Positions 1 to 8,457 are shown, counted from the first letter of the stretch. The stretch is DNA of 35,742 bases from Elusimicrobiota bacterium (GCA_022013385.1 JAKLQJ010000105.1:1-35742), one strand, 5' to 3'. The notes: a model not told the origin generated them from the letters alone. A program made the numbers and translations.

Positions 1-261
1 AATGTAGAATTCAGAACAATTTTGTCGAGGGATATTTATCCAGAGACTGTTTTGATAAAGCTTGGCTTAAGCGAACGGCAGGTGGATGCTGTTAAGTTTA
101 TCAAGGTGGGAGGGCGTATAACCAATAAGGAGTATCAAGAAAGATTTGGATTGAAAAAGAGGCAATCCACGGACGATCTTAAAGAACTTGAGAATAAAGG
201 TGTTTTGAAGCGAGAGGGTACAACAGGGAGAGGGACTTATTATATCTTAAAGGGGCGCTAA
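1..261 (+). CDS. C-terminal fragment of a winged-helix (AlbA_2/RecG-like) transcriptional regulator, truncated by the window start
   Basis: Frame is open from base 1 (NVEFRTILSRDIYPETVLIKLGLSERQVDAVKFIKVGGRITNKEYQERFGLKKRQSTDDLKELENKGVLKREGTTGRGTYYILKGR), with a wHTH-like C-terminus. The listed TTG start at 22 is probably internal. Confidence 0.6.
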   Translation, partial: NVEFRTILSRDIYPETVLIKLGLSERQVDAVKFIKVGGRITNKEYQERFGLKKRQSTDDLKELENKGVLKREGTTGRGTYYILKGR

Positions 262-325
262 AGGGGTGAAAGGGGCGCTAAAGGGGTGAAAGGGGCACCA
301 AAGGGGCGCTAAAGGGGTGCCTGAA
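241..325. repeat. G-rich short tandem repeat (AAAGGGGCGCT / AAAGGGGTG units)
   Basis: Direct reading: aaaggggcgctaaaggggtgaaaggggcgctaaaggggtgaaaggggcaccaaaggggcgctaaaggggtgc. It begins in the last codons of the upstream gene. Confidence 0.85.
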
Positions 326-681
326 GAAGAAATTGGGACAGCGTAAAATAAACCTTGTTAAAGGGGACGGTTTTAATTAATTGAAGATGCGGTATATGCG
401 ACTTTTGGAGGAGATAAAAAAGAGAAAGGAATTACAGGAATTTTTTTAAAGAAGGGATTAGGATAAATTTCAATGGCAGGTTTTTAGCGAGCGAGTTGGA
501 AAATTAGTATTCTTTCATTGCTACTCCCTTTTGGATTCCCAAGAAAAGGTTTTAGCATTTTAACCATGACATTTCTATTTGCCGATAGCATGACATTTTA
601 AAAAATTCGCTACAATTTGTCGTTCGCGTTTAAAAATCACTGTGATTTATATACAATAAAGACCGAAGAGGAATTTTCGTT

Positions 682-900
682 ATGGAAAAATTTGAACCTG
701 TAGTAATATTTAAAACACAAAATACCGTTGAAGCTTCAATGATTTATGAAATTTTAAAATCAGAAGGAATAGACTGTTTTATATTGGATAAAAATGCCGG
801 CGCTATAACGGGAGGCATAGCCATTTCCTCCAAGATAGCGGTAGCGCCCAAGCAAAAAGAAGAAGCTTTGGAAATAATAAAAGCCTTCCTTTTAAAATGA
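682..900 (+). CDS. DUF2007-like putative signal-transducing protein
   Basis: 72 aa; the pattern 'vifktqNtvEAsmiyeiLkseGIdcfildkn...i.vapkqkeeAleii' is typical of DUF2007. Confidence 0.7.
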   Translation: MEKFEPVVIFKTQNTVEASMIYEILKSEGIDCFILDKNAGAITGGIAISSKIAVAPKQKEEALEIIKAFLLK

Positions 901-913
901 AAAGGCAATTTTG

Positions 914-956
914 GAAGCTATGCTTCATAAAGTGTCGGCAGTTATACGAACGACCA
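914..956 (+). repeat. Dispersed 43-nt hairpin core element, copy A
   Basis: GAAGCTATGCTTCATAAAGTGTCGGCAGTTATACGAACGACCA; same length and near-identical to copies at 24187-24229 and 35664-35706(-). Bounded by the perfect 10-nt IR GCAATTTTGG (905-914) / CCAAAATTGC (954-963). Confidence 0.85.
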
Positions 957-1371
957 AAATTGCGTTAACGAATAAAAACCCAACCGCATTAACCTAAAGG
1001 TATCGGATAAGGCCTTAAAAAACCATTTGAAGAAAGTTTACCATCTGTATAGATAAAAGGAATCGTCACAATGAACAAGCGCATTTCTATTTGCCTGATG
1101 TTCAAAAATTGAAGCCTTATGTGCACGCAATTTATGAAGTTAAAGTGTTAAAAGGTGGAAAAGGTAAATTATGGCATATGAAAGTCGGCAAAGAGCTTTG
1201 CGAGATCAAAGGTAAGCGAAATTATTGCGAGGGTAGTTAAAAAAGGAAGCCGGGATTTTTCTAAATTCGGACCGATTTGTTATTTTCATTCGCCAAAACT
1301 ATAAATCTTATGTAGGAAGGTGCCAAAATTATATATTGAAACCTTTTACAAAAAAATGCACAATTATATCT

Positions 1372-2085
1372 ATGAATAAAAAAGCGATAATAGGTTTTGT
1401 AGCCGCAATAGCCTTAATGTCCGCTGTTTCTTGCAAACCGGAAGATGTTCAGGATTCAGCCCCAATTAAAGAAACTCAAACACAAGGAAAAATTATGGAA
1501 ACCGCAAAATCCAATACCGACGCATTATCAAATCCGGCACTGGCAAATGAAAAAGCTCCTGAAGTTTTTAAAGTAAAATTTAGAACCAGCAAAGGCGAAT
1601 TTGTAATTGAATCGCATAGAGAATGGTCGCCGCTCGGAGCGGACAGATTCTACAATTTAGCCAAAATCGGTTACTTTACGGATATCGCTTTCTTTAGGGT
1701 TATAAGCGGTTTTATGGCGCAATTCGGTATACACGGAGATCCGGCAATAAGCGCTAATTGGAGAATCGCTCAAATAAAAGATGATCCCGTAATAAGGTCA
1801 AATAAAAAGGGTTATATCAGTTTCGCTATGGCGGGGACTAATACCCGAACAACCCAATTATTCATCAATTACGGCAATAATGCCAATTTGGATTCAATGG
1901 GTTTTTCACCTTTCGGAAAAGTAATTGAAGGAATGGATGTGGTGGACAGCATTTATTCGGGTTACGGCGAAGGCGCACCTTCAGGACGAGGACCGAGCCA
2001 ACACTTAATTCAAAGCAGGGGCAATGAATACTTAAAAAAAGACTTTTCCCAGCTTGATTATATAATTGAGGCCATTATAGAATAA
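1372..2085 (+). CDS. Peptidyl-prolyl cis-trans isomerase, cyclophilin type, predicted lipoprotein
   Basis: Cyclophilin motifs (FKVKFRTSKGEFVIE, DRFYNLAKIGYF, FFRVISGFMAQFG, GTNTRTTQLFIN, FGKVIEGMDVVDSI). Lipobox-like LMSAVSC. Start chosen at MNKKAI rather than the TTG at 1336. Confidence 0.9.
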   Translation: MNKKAIIGFVAAIALMSAVSCKPEDVQDSAPIKETQTQGKIMETAKSNTDALSNPALANEKAPEVFKVKFRTSKGEFVIESHREWSPLGADRFYNLAKIGYFTDIAFFRVISGFMAQFGIHGDPAISANWRIAQIKDDPVIRSNKKGYISFAMAGTNTRTTQLFINYGNNANLDSMGFSPFGKVIEGMDVVDSIYSGYGEGAPSGRGPSQHLIQSRGNEYLKKDFSQLDYIIEAIIE

Positions 2086-2223
2086 TATAGCGGATAGCGG
2101 TCTCATTGCTATGCATAAAACATTGGGATGATACTGTAAGTTGATTGAAGTTCAAAAATTCGCAATATTACATGGTTGAATATTTGCCCGAGTAAGACCC
2201 TGAAAATCAAAAAATCTTCCGTT

Positions 2224-3633
2224 TTACGGCCGTCTCGCTGATGCGCTATTTTGTGTTGCGCTCTTTTTTACTATTTCTTCAAAAACACTTTGGGCAAACT
2301 CCGAAAGACTTGGGTCTCTGGCGCCCATCACTAAAATAATATCACCAGGCCAGGCTAATTTGGCGCATTTTGAAATTATATCTTTCCTTTCGGCGAAAAA
2401 AAATGCTTTCTTGCCTTTTTTGTTTATTTCATCCGTTAAATGCTTTGAAGATATATCCTTGACGACCGTTCCTCCCACATAATAAATCTCCGGCATTAAC
2501 AAAATATTTTTATCGCCAAGCCGCAAAGAAAAGACTTTGATTAGCTCATCTTTTAAATGCTTTGTCGGAGCAAAACCATGCGGCTGATATATCGCGATAA
2601 TTTTGCCTTTGACAACATTGCTAACGGCATCAATAATGGCGGAAATTTTGGCCGGATTATGAGCGTAATCGTCAATCACCTTTATTTGATTTGTTTCGCC
2701 AACCACATTAAACCTTCGTTCAATGCCTGAATATTCAGCCAAAGCTACGGACGAATCTTTAAGCGCGACGCCAAAATCCAAACAAATTCTCGCCGCCGCT
2801 AAAGCATTTTGGATATTGCATTCTCCCGCAATAGGCAAAGAAAATTCAATGTCCTTTATTTTGAACCTTGAAGAAAAACCGAAATACTTTATATCTGAAA
2901 CGGTAAAATCGCTTTCAACACTGCCAAAAACCCGCGAGTTTGGGAAAACGTTCGCTTTAAGACCAAGAGAATTGACATATAGTTTTTTAGTGTTGCACGC
3001 GAATTTTAGGAAGATTTTTTCAATCTCATCTTCATCTTTATGATCTTTTGAAATATTCAGAATAATGCCTGAATGCGGATGATAATGAACGATAGTCCCG
3101 TCGCTTTCATCGGCTTCTACAATTAAAATATCCGATTTTCCGCGCCAAGCATTGCCGATGAAACCTTTTTTCTTTATAATTTCCAGTGCGGCTCCTGTAA
3201 TAATACTCGGAGATTTTCCGGCTTTCTCAAGAATTTCATATATCATTGCCGCCACCGTCGATTTTCCGCTTGTTCCGGCTACGGCTATCGTCTTAAATCT
3301 ATCAACATAACCGGCTAAAAATTCAGATCTGTGAATAATGGGGATATTAAGTTTTTGGGCTTTTAGAATATCCGCATTATCATTTTCAACGGCGGTCGAA
3401 ACTATAATGGCGTCTGTGCTTTGAGAAATCCCGCTTCCATCCTGCGGAAATATTTTAATGGACAGTTTTTCAAGCTTATGCTTTAAAGAAGAATTTCTAT
3501 TATTGTCAAAATCCCTATCTGAACCGCTAATTTCATGGCCTTCCATAGCGGCAATCTGCGATAAAGCGCTCATGCCCGCTCCGGCAATTCCGGCGAAGCG
3601 CATTTTTTTTATTTTTAAATTATCTTCTTTCAT
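2224..3633 (-). CDS. murC: Mur ligase family protein, MurC-like (UDP-N-acetylmuramate--L-alanine ligase or Mpl type)
   Basis: GIAGAGMSALSQ, AVAGTSGKSTVAAM, VEADESDGT, IDDYAHNPAKI and GIERRF motifs of the MurC/Mpl group. Confidence 0.8.
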   Translation of the reverse strand: MKEDNLKIKKMRFAGIAGAGMSALSQIAAMEGHEISGSDRDFDNNRNSSLKHKLEKLSIKIFPQDGSGISQSTDAIIVSTAVENDNADILKAQKLNIPIIHRSEFLAGYVDRFKTIAVAGTSGKSTVAAMIYEILEKAGKSPSIITGAALEIIKKKGFIGNAWRGKSDILIVEADESDGTIVHYHPHSGIILNISKDHKDEDEIEKIFLKFACNTKKLYVNSLGLKANVFPNSRVFGSVESDFTVSDIKYFGFSSRFKIKDIEFSLPIAGECNIQNALAAARICLDFGVALKDSSVALAEYSGIERRFNVVGETNQIKVIDDYAHNPAKISAIIDAVSNVVKGKIIAIYQPHGFAPTKHLKDELIKVFSLRLGDKNILLMPEIYYVGGTVVKDISSKHLTDEINKKGKKAFFFAERKDIISKCAKLAWPGDIILVMGARDPSLSEFAQSVFEEIVKKSATQNSASARRP

Positions 3634-3644
3634 AATTTTATTCT

Positions 3645-3675
3645 AACCAAATACACCTCCGAGGTGTATTTGGTT
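3645..3675. promoter_or_regulatory. 31-bp perfect palindrome between divergent genes (operator or hairpin candidate)
   Basis: AACCAAATACACCTC-C-GAGGTGTATTTGGTT: 15-nt arms and one central base, in the 97-bp divergent intergenic region. It abuts the putative -35 of a TATAAT (3692-3697) promoter. Confidence 0.65.
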
Positions 3676-3730
3676 GTTTCATGGTAAATTTTATAATATA
3701 TGGGCTAGCAATACACACGAGGGAACAGGT

Positions 3731-3943
3731 ATGGAATGTAAAAAAAATGAAAACATAAAATTATGCGCTTGCACTTATGAGCCTTGCTCAAGAAAAGGCG
3801 TCTGTTGCGAATGTATAATTTATCACAAAAATCTTGGCGAATTGCCCGGCTGTTTTTTTAGCAAAGAAGCGGAACGCTCATGTGACAGAACTATTGAGAA
3901 TTTTATAGCCGACGCTGAAAACCGTTGGACAGCGGATGAGTAA
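3731..3943 (+). CDS. Small Cys-rich protein, DUF6485-like
   Basis: MECKKNENIKLCACTYEPCSRKGVCCECIIYHKNLGELPGCFF: ordered Cys pattern suggestive of metal binding. The ATG at 3731 is preferred to the TTG at 3674, which falls inside the palindrome. Confidence 0.7.
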   Translation: MECKKNENIKLCACTYEPCSRKGVCCECIIYHKNLGELPGCFFSKEAERSCDRTIENFIADAENRWTADE

Positions 3944-4014
3944 TACGCAAAAGCGCAGAACATGAATCCGTAAAGAACGCAAAAATAACAAACGAAGAAT
4001 TGAATAAATTAGTC

Positions 4015-4166
4015 CCGCCCCCTCCACTACGACTTCGGCGGGTTTCCGCCACTAAATCTTTGGCGGACTTCCGCCACTACAACTTCGGCGGACGCACCGA
4101 TGCAGTAATGGGGAGCACCGATGTAGTAATGGAGAGCGCCTAAGTAGTATTGGCGAATATGGCGGG
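4015..4166. repeat. GC-rich array of ~21-25 bp degenerate units in both orientations, forming a large inverted structure
   Basis: Three units read CCrCYACTAnrnCTTYGGCGGr (4021-4092) and three read GCrCCgAtGyAGTAaTGGnGA (4093-4155), bounded by CCCGCC (4014-4019) and GGCGGG (4161-4166). Confidence 0.75.
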
Positions 4167-4300
4167 AAGCTACAAAACTTTGAAATTCCGTTACGATAAA
4201 TTAAGTGAAAAATAATTGGCATTGCTATTTTAATTCACAAAAAATCATGGCCGCAATTTGCGAATCTTTAACGATTTCTGCGTACTAAAAGGAGAGAAAA

Positions 4301-4690
4301 ATGACTAAAAAAATAATATCAACCGATTTAGCGCCTGCTGCTATAGGTCCATATTCTCAGGCTACAGAATTTCATAATCTTATTTTCATATCGGGACAGC
4401 TCCCTATAAATCCGGCTACGGGAGAAATGCTTGAGGCGGATATAGAAAAACAAACAAGGCAATGCCTTGTTAATATGGAAGCTATTTTAAAAGAGGCGGG
4501 ACTTGAACTTTCAAATGTGCTTAAAACAACGGTCTTAATGACGAACCTAAAACAATTCGCGCAAATGAACGCGGTCTATGCCGAATTTTTTAAAGAAAAT
4601 CCTCCCGCTAGAGCCGCTTTTGAAGTTAAAGCGCTTCCAAAAGATTCTCTCGTAGAAATAGAGGCCATAGCCGCAAAAGAAGCAAAATAA
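4301..4690 (+). CDS. ridA: RidA/YjgF/YER057c/UK114 family enamine/imine deaminase
   Basis: 129 aa with IGPYSQA, FISGQLPINPATGEM, NPPARAAFEVKALPKDSLVEIEAIA motifs. Confidence 0.95.
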   Translation: MTKKIISTDLAPAAIGPYSQATEFHNLIFISGQLPINPATGEMLEADIEKQTRQCLVNMEAILKEAGLELSNVLKTTVLMTNLKQFAQMNAVYAEFFKENPPARAAFEVKALPKDSLVEIEAIAAKEAK

Positions 4691-4703
4691 ACTAACGCGA
4701 ATT

Positions 4704-4782
4704 ACCCTACCACCTGCTTATCCCGCCCTTGGCGGGATGAAAAATATAGTCCCGCTTTTAGCAGGAAAGCAAGTGGTAGGGT
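4704..4782 (+). repeat. IR element family 1, copy 1 (MITE- or REP-like), between ridA and malQ
   Basis: ACCCTACCACCTGCTTATCCCGCCCTTGGCGGGATGAAAAATATAGTCCCGCTTTTAGCAGGAAAGCAAGTGGTAGGGT: terminal IRs plus an internal CCCGCC/GGCGGG hairpin. Homologous to 30540-30616(-) and 18148-18232(-). Confidence 0.85.
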
Positions 4783-4796
4783 TACGCAAAAATACT

Positions 4797-6377
4797 ATGA
4801 CAAGCAAGCATCATCTTTTATCGGGCAAACATACGGGCATACTGCTTCCGCTGTTTTCAATGCGCTCAAAAAAGGATTGGGGTATAGGCGATATAAGCTC
4901 TCTTGAATTATGGCTTGATTTTCTTGCATCGGCCAATCTTGATATTTTAGAAATTCTGCCGATAAATGAAATGCCGCCGGGCGTAAATTGCCCATATACA
5001 TCAATGAGCGCTTTCGCTATTGACCCTATATATCTAGCCATTGAGGACATAAAAGAGCTTGATGATGAAATAAAAAAAGAAATAAATTCGGCCGATTTTA
5101 GAAACAAAATAAAAAGGCTCAGAAATTTTAAAAGCATACTTTATGACGATATTAAGAAACTGAAATTTCCCATTCTGTGGAAAATTTATGAAAGTTTCCG
5201 CTTGCGGCATATATCAAACAATACGGAGCTTGCAAAAAATTATTTCATTTTCACCGAACAAAATAAATCATGGCTTGACGATTATGCTTTGTTTAGAAAA
5301 ATCAAGGATGACTATGGACGCGTGTCATGGACCGACTGGCCGCAAGGACTTAGGGACCGCGAACTTATAGTTTTAAACGCGTTTAAAAAAAATCATCGCT
5401 CGGAAATTGAATTTTTTAAATACCTCCAATGGTTGATACACAGACAATGGTCAAAAGCCAAACAAAAAGCGGAAAAATTAAATATTAAATTATTCGGCGA
5501 TTTGCCTTTTATGGTCAATCAAGACAGCGCGGATGTCTGGTCAAGGCAAAATGAATTTGATATCAGCGCGTCCATAGGCGCTCCGCCGGATGCTTTCAGC
5601 AAGACAGGACAAAAATGGGGACTGCCCGCCTATCGCTGGTATGAAATAGAAAAAAATAATTTTGAATGGTGGCGAACCAAAGTAAAAAAAGCGGAAGACT
5701 TTTATCATATCTATCGCCTAGACCATATGGTGGGATTTTTTAGAACATGGATAGTTCCTCATGATGAAAAGATTAAGCCGTATTTTGATATTGAAAATGA
5801 AATAGAACAAAGAAGCCGCGGCAAAAGATTTTTACAAGCGGTATTAACCGCGTCTTCATGTTTGCCGGCCGCGGAAGATTTAGGCTTGATTCCGCCCTAT
5901 GTCGGAGAAATATTGCGCGAGCTTAATGTGCCCGGCTATAAAGTTATGCGCTGGCAAAAAATCGAAAACCAGCAGGAATATATACAGCCGGAACAATATG
6001 CGAAGATTTCTCTCGCCACCACTTCAACACATGATAATGAAACGCTTAAAGAATGGTGGCGCTCCATAGACTTAAAAGAGAAAAAAGTTTTTTGGCGCAT
6101 GATTAAAGGTTATGACGGCTCGCCTCCGATTTTTAAAAAAGCGCATATAGAGATAGTTAAAAAGGTATTAAAAGCCCGCTCGGCAATAGTTATACTTCCG
6201 ATGCAGGATATTCTTGGAACAGACGAAAGAGTAAATATTCCCAATACCATGGGCTCGCATAATTGGAGTTATAGATTTCCCGTTGATATTGAAAGCGTGA
6301 CGCAAAACGAAAAAATATCCGAAAAAATATTGACCTTGAAATGCTTGATAAAAGAAGAAAGAATGACAGACAATTAG
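4797..6377 (+). CDS. malQ: 4-alpha-glucanotransferase (GH77)
   Basis: RKSGILLPLFS-like GKHTGILLPLFSMRSKKDWGIGD, GDLPFMVNQDSADVW, IYRLDHMVGFFR, AAEDLGLIPPYV, STHDNETLKEWW motifs. Start set at 4797 because residues 1-15 of the listed ORF lie in the repeat element. Confidence 0.92.
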   Translation: MTSKHHLLSGKHTGILLPLFSMRSKKDWGIGDISSLELWLDFLASANLDILEILPINEMPPGVNCPYTSMSAFAIDPIYLAIEDIKELDDEIKKEINSADFRNKIKRLRNFKSILYDDIKKLKFPILWKIYESFRLRHISNNTELAKNYFIFTEQNKSWLDDYALFRKIKDDYGRVSWTDWPQGLRDRELIVLNAFKKNHRSEIEFFKYLQWLIHRQWSKAKQKAEKLNIKLFGDLPFMVNQDSADVWSRQNEFDISASIGAPPDAFSKTGQKWGLPAYRWYEIEKNNFEWWRTKVKKAEDFYHIYRLDHMVGFFRTWIVPHDEKIKPYFDIENEIEQRSRGKRFLQAVLTASSCLPAAEDLGLIPPYVGEILRELNVPGYKVMRWQKIENQQEYIQPEQYAKISLATTSTHDNETLKEWWRSIDLKEKKVFWRMIKGYDGSPPIFKKAHIEIVKKVLKARSAIVILPMQDILGTDERVNIPNTMGSHNWSYRFPVDIESVTQNEKISEKILTLKCLIKEERMTDN

Positions 6378-6408
6378 TTTAAGCAATTAGATAAGGAGAA
6401 ACAAACGA

Positions 6409-7266
6409 ATGAAAATTTTAAAATCGCCTATTTTTAATTTTCTGGCAATTACTATTCTTGTTTCCGTTTTTAATGGCTGCTCGCTGAATAAAATAGCCGT
6501 CAATAAAACCGCCAGGTTAATAGATAAAGGCTTGCCTGCCTTTTACCGAGAAAAAAACACAAAACTTGCCAAGCAATCCTTGCCGGCAAATTTAAAACTT
6601 ATGGAAGTTTTGCTTGAAACCTCCCCTCAAAACACCCTTCTGCTTAGAAATCTGTCTCAAGGCTATTGCGGATATTCTTTTATGTTTGAGGAAGATGAAA
6701 ATATTAAATCGGCTTCAAGACTTTATTTAAAGGGAATGGATTTTGCTCTTAGAGCTCTTGAAAAAAACCGGCTTATTTCAGATTCAAAAATTGACGCGGC
6801 TAGAATTAAGGCCGAAGATGTTCCCGAAGTTTTCTGGTATATCTTCTGTAAAACTTCTTGGATAAATCTAAATCGAGATGATCCGGACGCCATAGCCGAA
6901 TTACCCTCTATAATCCCGCCGGCAAAAAAAATAGAGGAATTAAACCCCTCGTATTATTACAATGGCATATATTCCATATTCGGAGCTTATCACATAATAA
7001 GACCAAAACTTCTTGGCGGCAATCCCCAAAAATCAAAAGAGTATTTTATTAAAGCAATACATGAAGATGGCCGGCAATTTTTACTTAATAAGTTCATCTA
7101 TGCCAAACTTTACGCAATAGCCATGCAAGATGAAGAACTTTTTGATAAACTTATAGAAGAAATTTTGAACGCGCCCGAGAGCAATATAGCCGAAACAAAT
7201 CTTGCCAATGAAACAGCCAAAGAAAAAGCCGCGGACTTAAAGGAGAAAAGAAATGAATTGTTTTAA
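6409..7266 (+). CDS. TRAP transporter T-component (TatT-like) lipoprotein with helical repeats
   Basis: Lipoprotein signal (SVFNGCS), all-helical sequence (LLRNLSQGYCGYSFMFEEDE...), placed immediately upstream of the TRAP P/Q/M genes. Confidence 0.8.
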   Translation: MKILKSPIFNFLAITILVSVFNGCSLNKIAVNKTARLIDKGLPAFYREKNTKLAKQSLPANLKLMEVLLETSPQNTLLLRNLSQGYCGYSFMFEEDENIKSASRLYLKGMDFALRALEKNRLISDSKIDAARIKAEDVPEVFWYIFCKTSWINLNRDDPDAIAELPSIIPPAKKIEELNPSYYYNGIYSIFGAYHIIRPKLLGGNPQKSKEYFIKAIHEDGRQFLLNKFIYAKLYAIAMQDEELFDKLIEEILNAPESNIAETNLANETAKEKAADLKEKRNELF

Positions 7267-8380
7267 CAATAGTGCGACAGCGCGACAGCGCGACAGGGAG
7301 CAGGCTACGGGTGTCGGGCAACAGATAATAGTTAGCGGGCGACAGAATACAAAAACAAAAGTTTTGATTTTGTTCTTTGTTGGAATGTTTTTATTAAGCG
7401 GCGTGGGAAATAGCGCGACCACAATAAAATTCGCGACGCTCGCTCCCGAAGGAACATCATGGCTGAAAACAATGAGGGAATTTTTTAAAGAAGTGGGCGA
7501 AAAAACGGAAAACAGAATTAAATTTAAAGTTTATTCCGGAGGCATCGCCGGGGACGAAAAAGATGTGATTAGAAAAATAAGAATAGGGCAATTGCATTCC
7601 GGCGCTTTTACCGGCGTCGGCATAGGAATCATCGCTCCGCCAATAAGAATTTTTGATATGCCTTTTCTTTTTAGAAACGCGAATGAAGTTGATTTTGTTC
7701 TGGATAAATTTGACAAAGAATTCAGACAAACTTTTGAAGAGAATGGATATGTGCTTCTCGGCTGGTCGGAAGTGGGAGTAATAAATATCATGACCAATAC
7801 TCCGATTAAAAAACCCGAAGATCTTTCCGATGTTAAAATGTGGCTATGGGAAGGCGATCCCGTGGCCAATGCCACTTTTAAAGCGATGAAAATAAATCCG
7901 ATACCGCTTTCCATAACCGATGTTATGACTTCGCTTGAAACCGGCATGATAGACGGAATTTACGCCTCGCCATTATCGGCGATAGCCCTGCAATGGTTTA
8001 CCAAAATGAAATACGCTTTATCCTTGCCGATAACAAACGCTTCGGGCGCCGTGCTTATTTCAAAAAAAGCTTTCAATAAATTATCCGAACAAGACCGAGA
8101 AATCATGCTTAAAGCCGGAGAGAAATATTTCAGAAAACTTACCCTCTTGAGCAGAAAGGATAATGAAAAATCCATAAGCACGCTGAAAAAACATAAAATA
8201 ATTTTTACCGACCCCGCGTCAAAAGAAACCGTTAAGATATTTGAAGATATGGGAAAAGAAGCGAGAAATTCTTTGGCTGGAAAATTGTATTCCGAGGATT
8301 TAATGAAAGAAGTTGAAAACGCGATTAAGCAGTACAGAAACAAGAAGCAAGATATTTTAAAAAAACAAAAAAATAAATGA
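7253..8380 (+). CDS. dctP: TRAP transporter substrate-binding protein (DctP family); true start probably downstream of the listed start
   Basis: IKFATLAPEGTSWLKTMREFFKEV, DVIRKIRIGQLHSGAFTG, LSDVKMWLWEGDPV, LETGMIDGIYASP are DctP-family. The N-terminal ~30 codons overlap an octamer repeat tract. Confidence 0.9.
   Translation: MNCFNNSATARQRDREQATGVGQQIIVSGRQNTKTKVLILFFVGMFLLSGVGNSATTIKFATLAPEGTSWLKTMREFFKEVGEKTENRIKFKVYSGGIAGDEKDVIRKIRIGQLHSGAFTGVGIGIIAPPIRIFDMPFLFRNANEVDFVLDKFDKEFRQTFEENGYVLLGWSEVGVINIMTNTPIKKPEDLSDVKMWLWEGDPVANATFKAMKINPIPLSITDVMTSLETGMIDGIYASPLSAIALQWFTKMKYALSLPITNASGAVLISKKAFNKLSEQDREIMLKAGEKYFRKLTLLSRKDNEKSISTLKKHKIIFTDPASKETVKIFEDMGKEARNSLAGKLYSEDLMKEVENAIKQYRNKKQDILKKQKNK
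7274..7297. repeat. 8-bp tandem repeat (GCGACAGC x3) at the 5' end of dctP
   Basis: gcgacagcgcgacagcgcgacagg read directly. Confidence 0.85.
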
Positions 8381-8457
8381 TAAAAACTTATCACGATTTA
8401 AAAGCTTATCAAGCATCTATTTTCCGCTGTTGCCGCTTCTGACTTCTATTAACTACC

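Noticed and set aside
241-325. CRISPR array at the G-rich repeats
   Set aside because: Units are about 9-11 bp without unique spacers; this is a simple tandem repeat. No cas genes are present.
4737-4796. Listed N-terminus of MalQ (MKNIVPLLAGKQVVGLRKNT)
   Set aside because: Encoded mostly by the repeat element and not MalQ-like; start moved to 4797.
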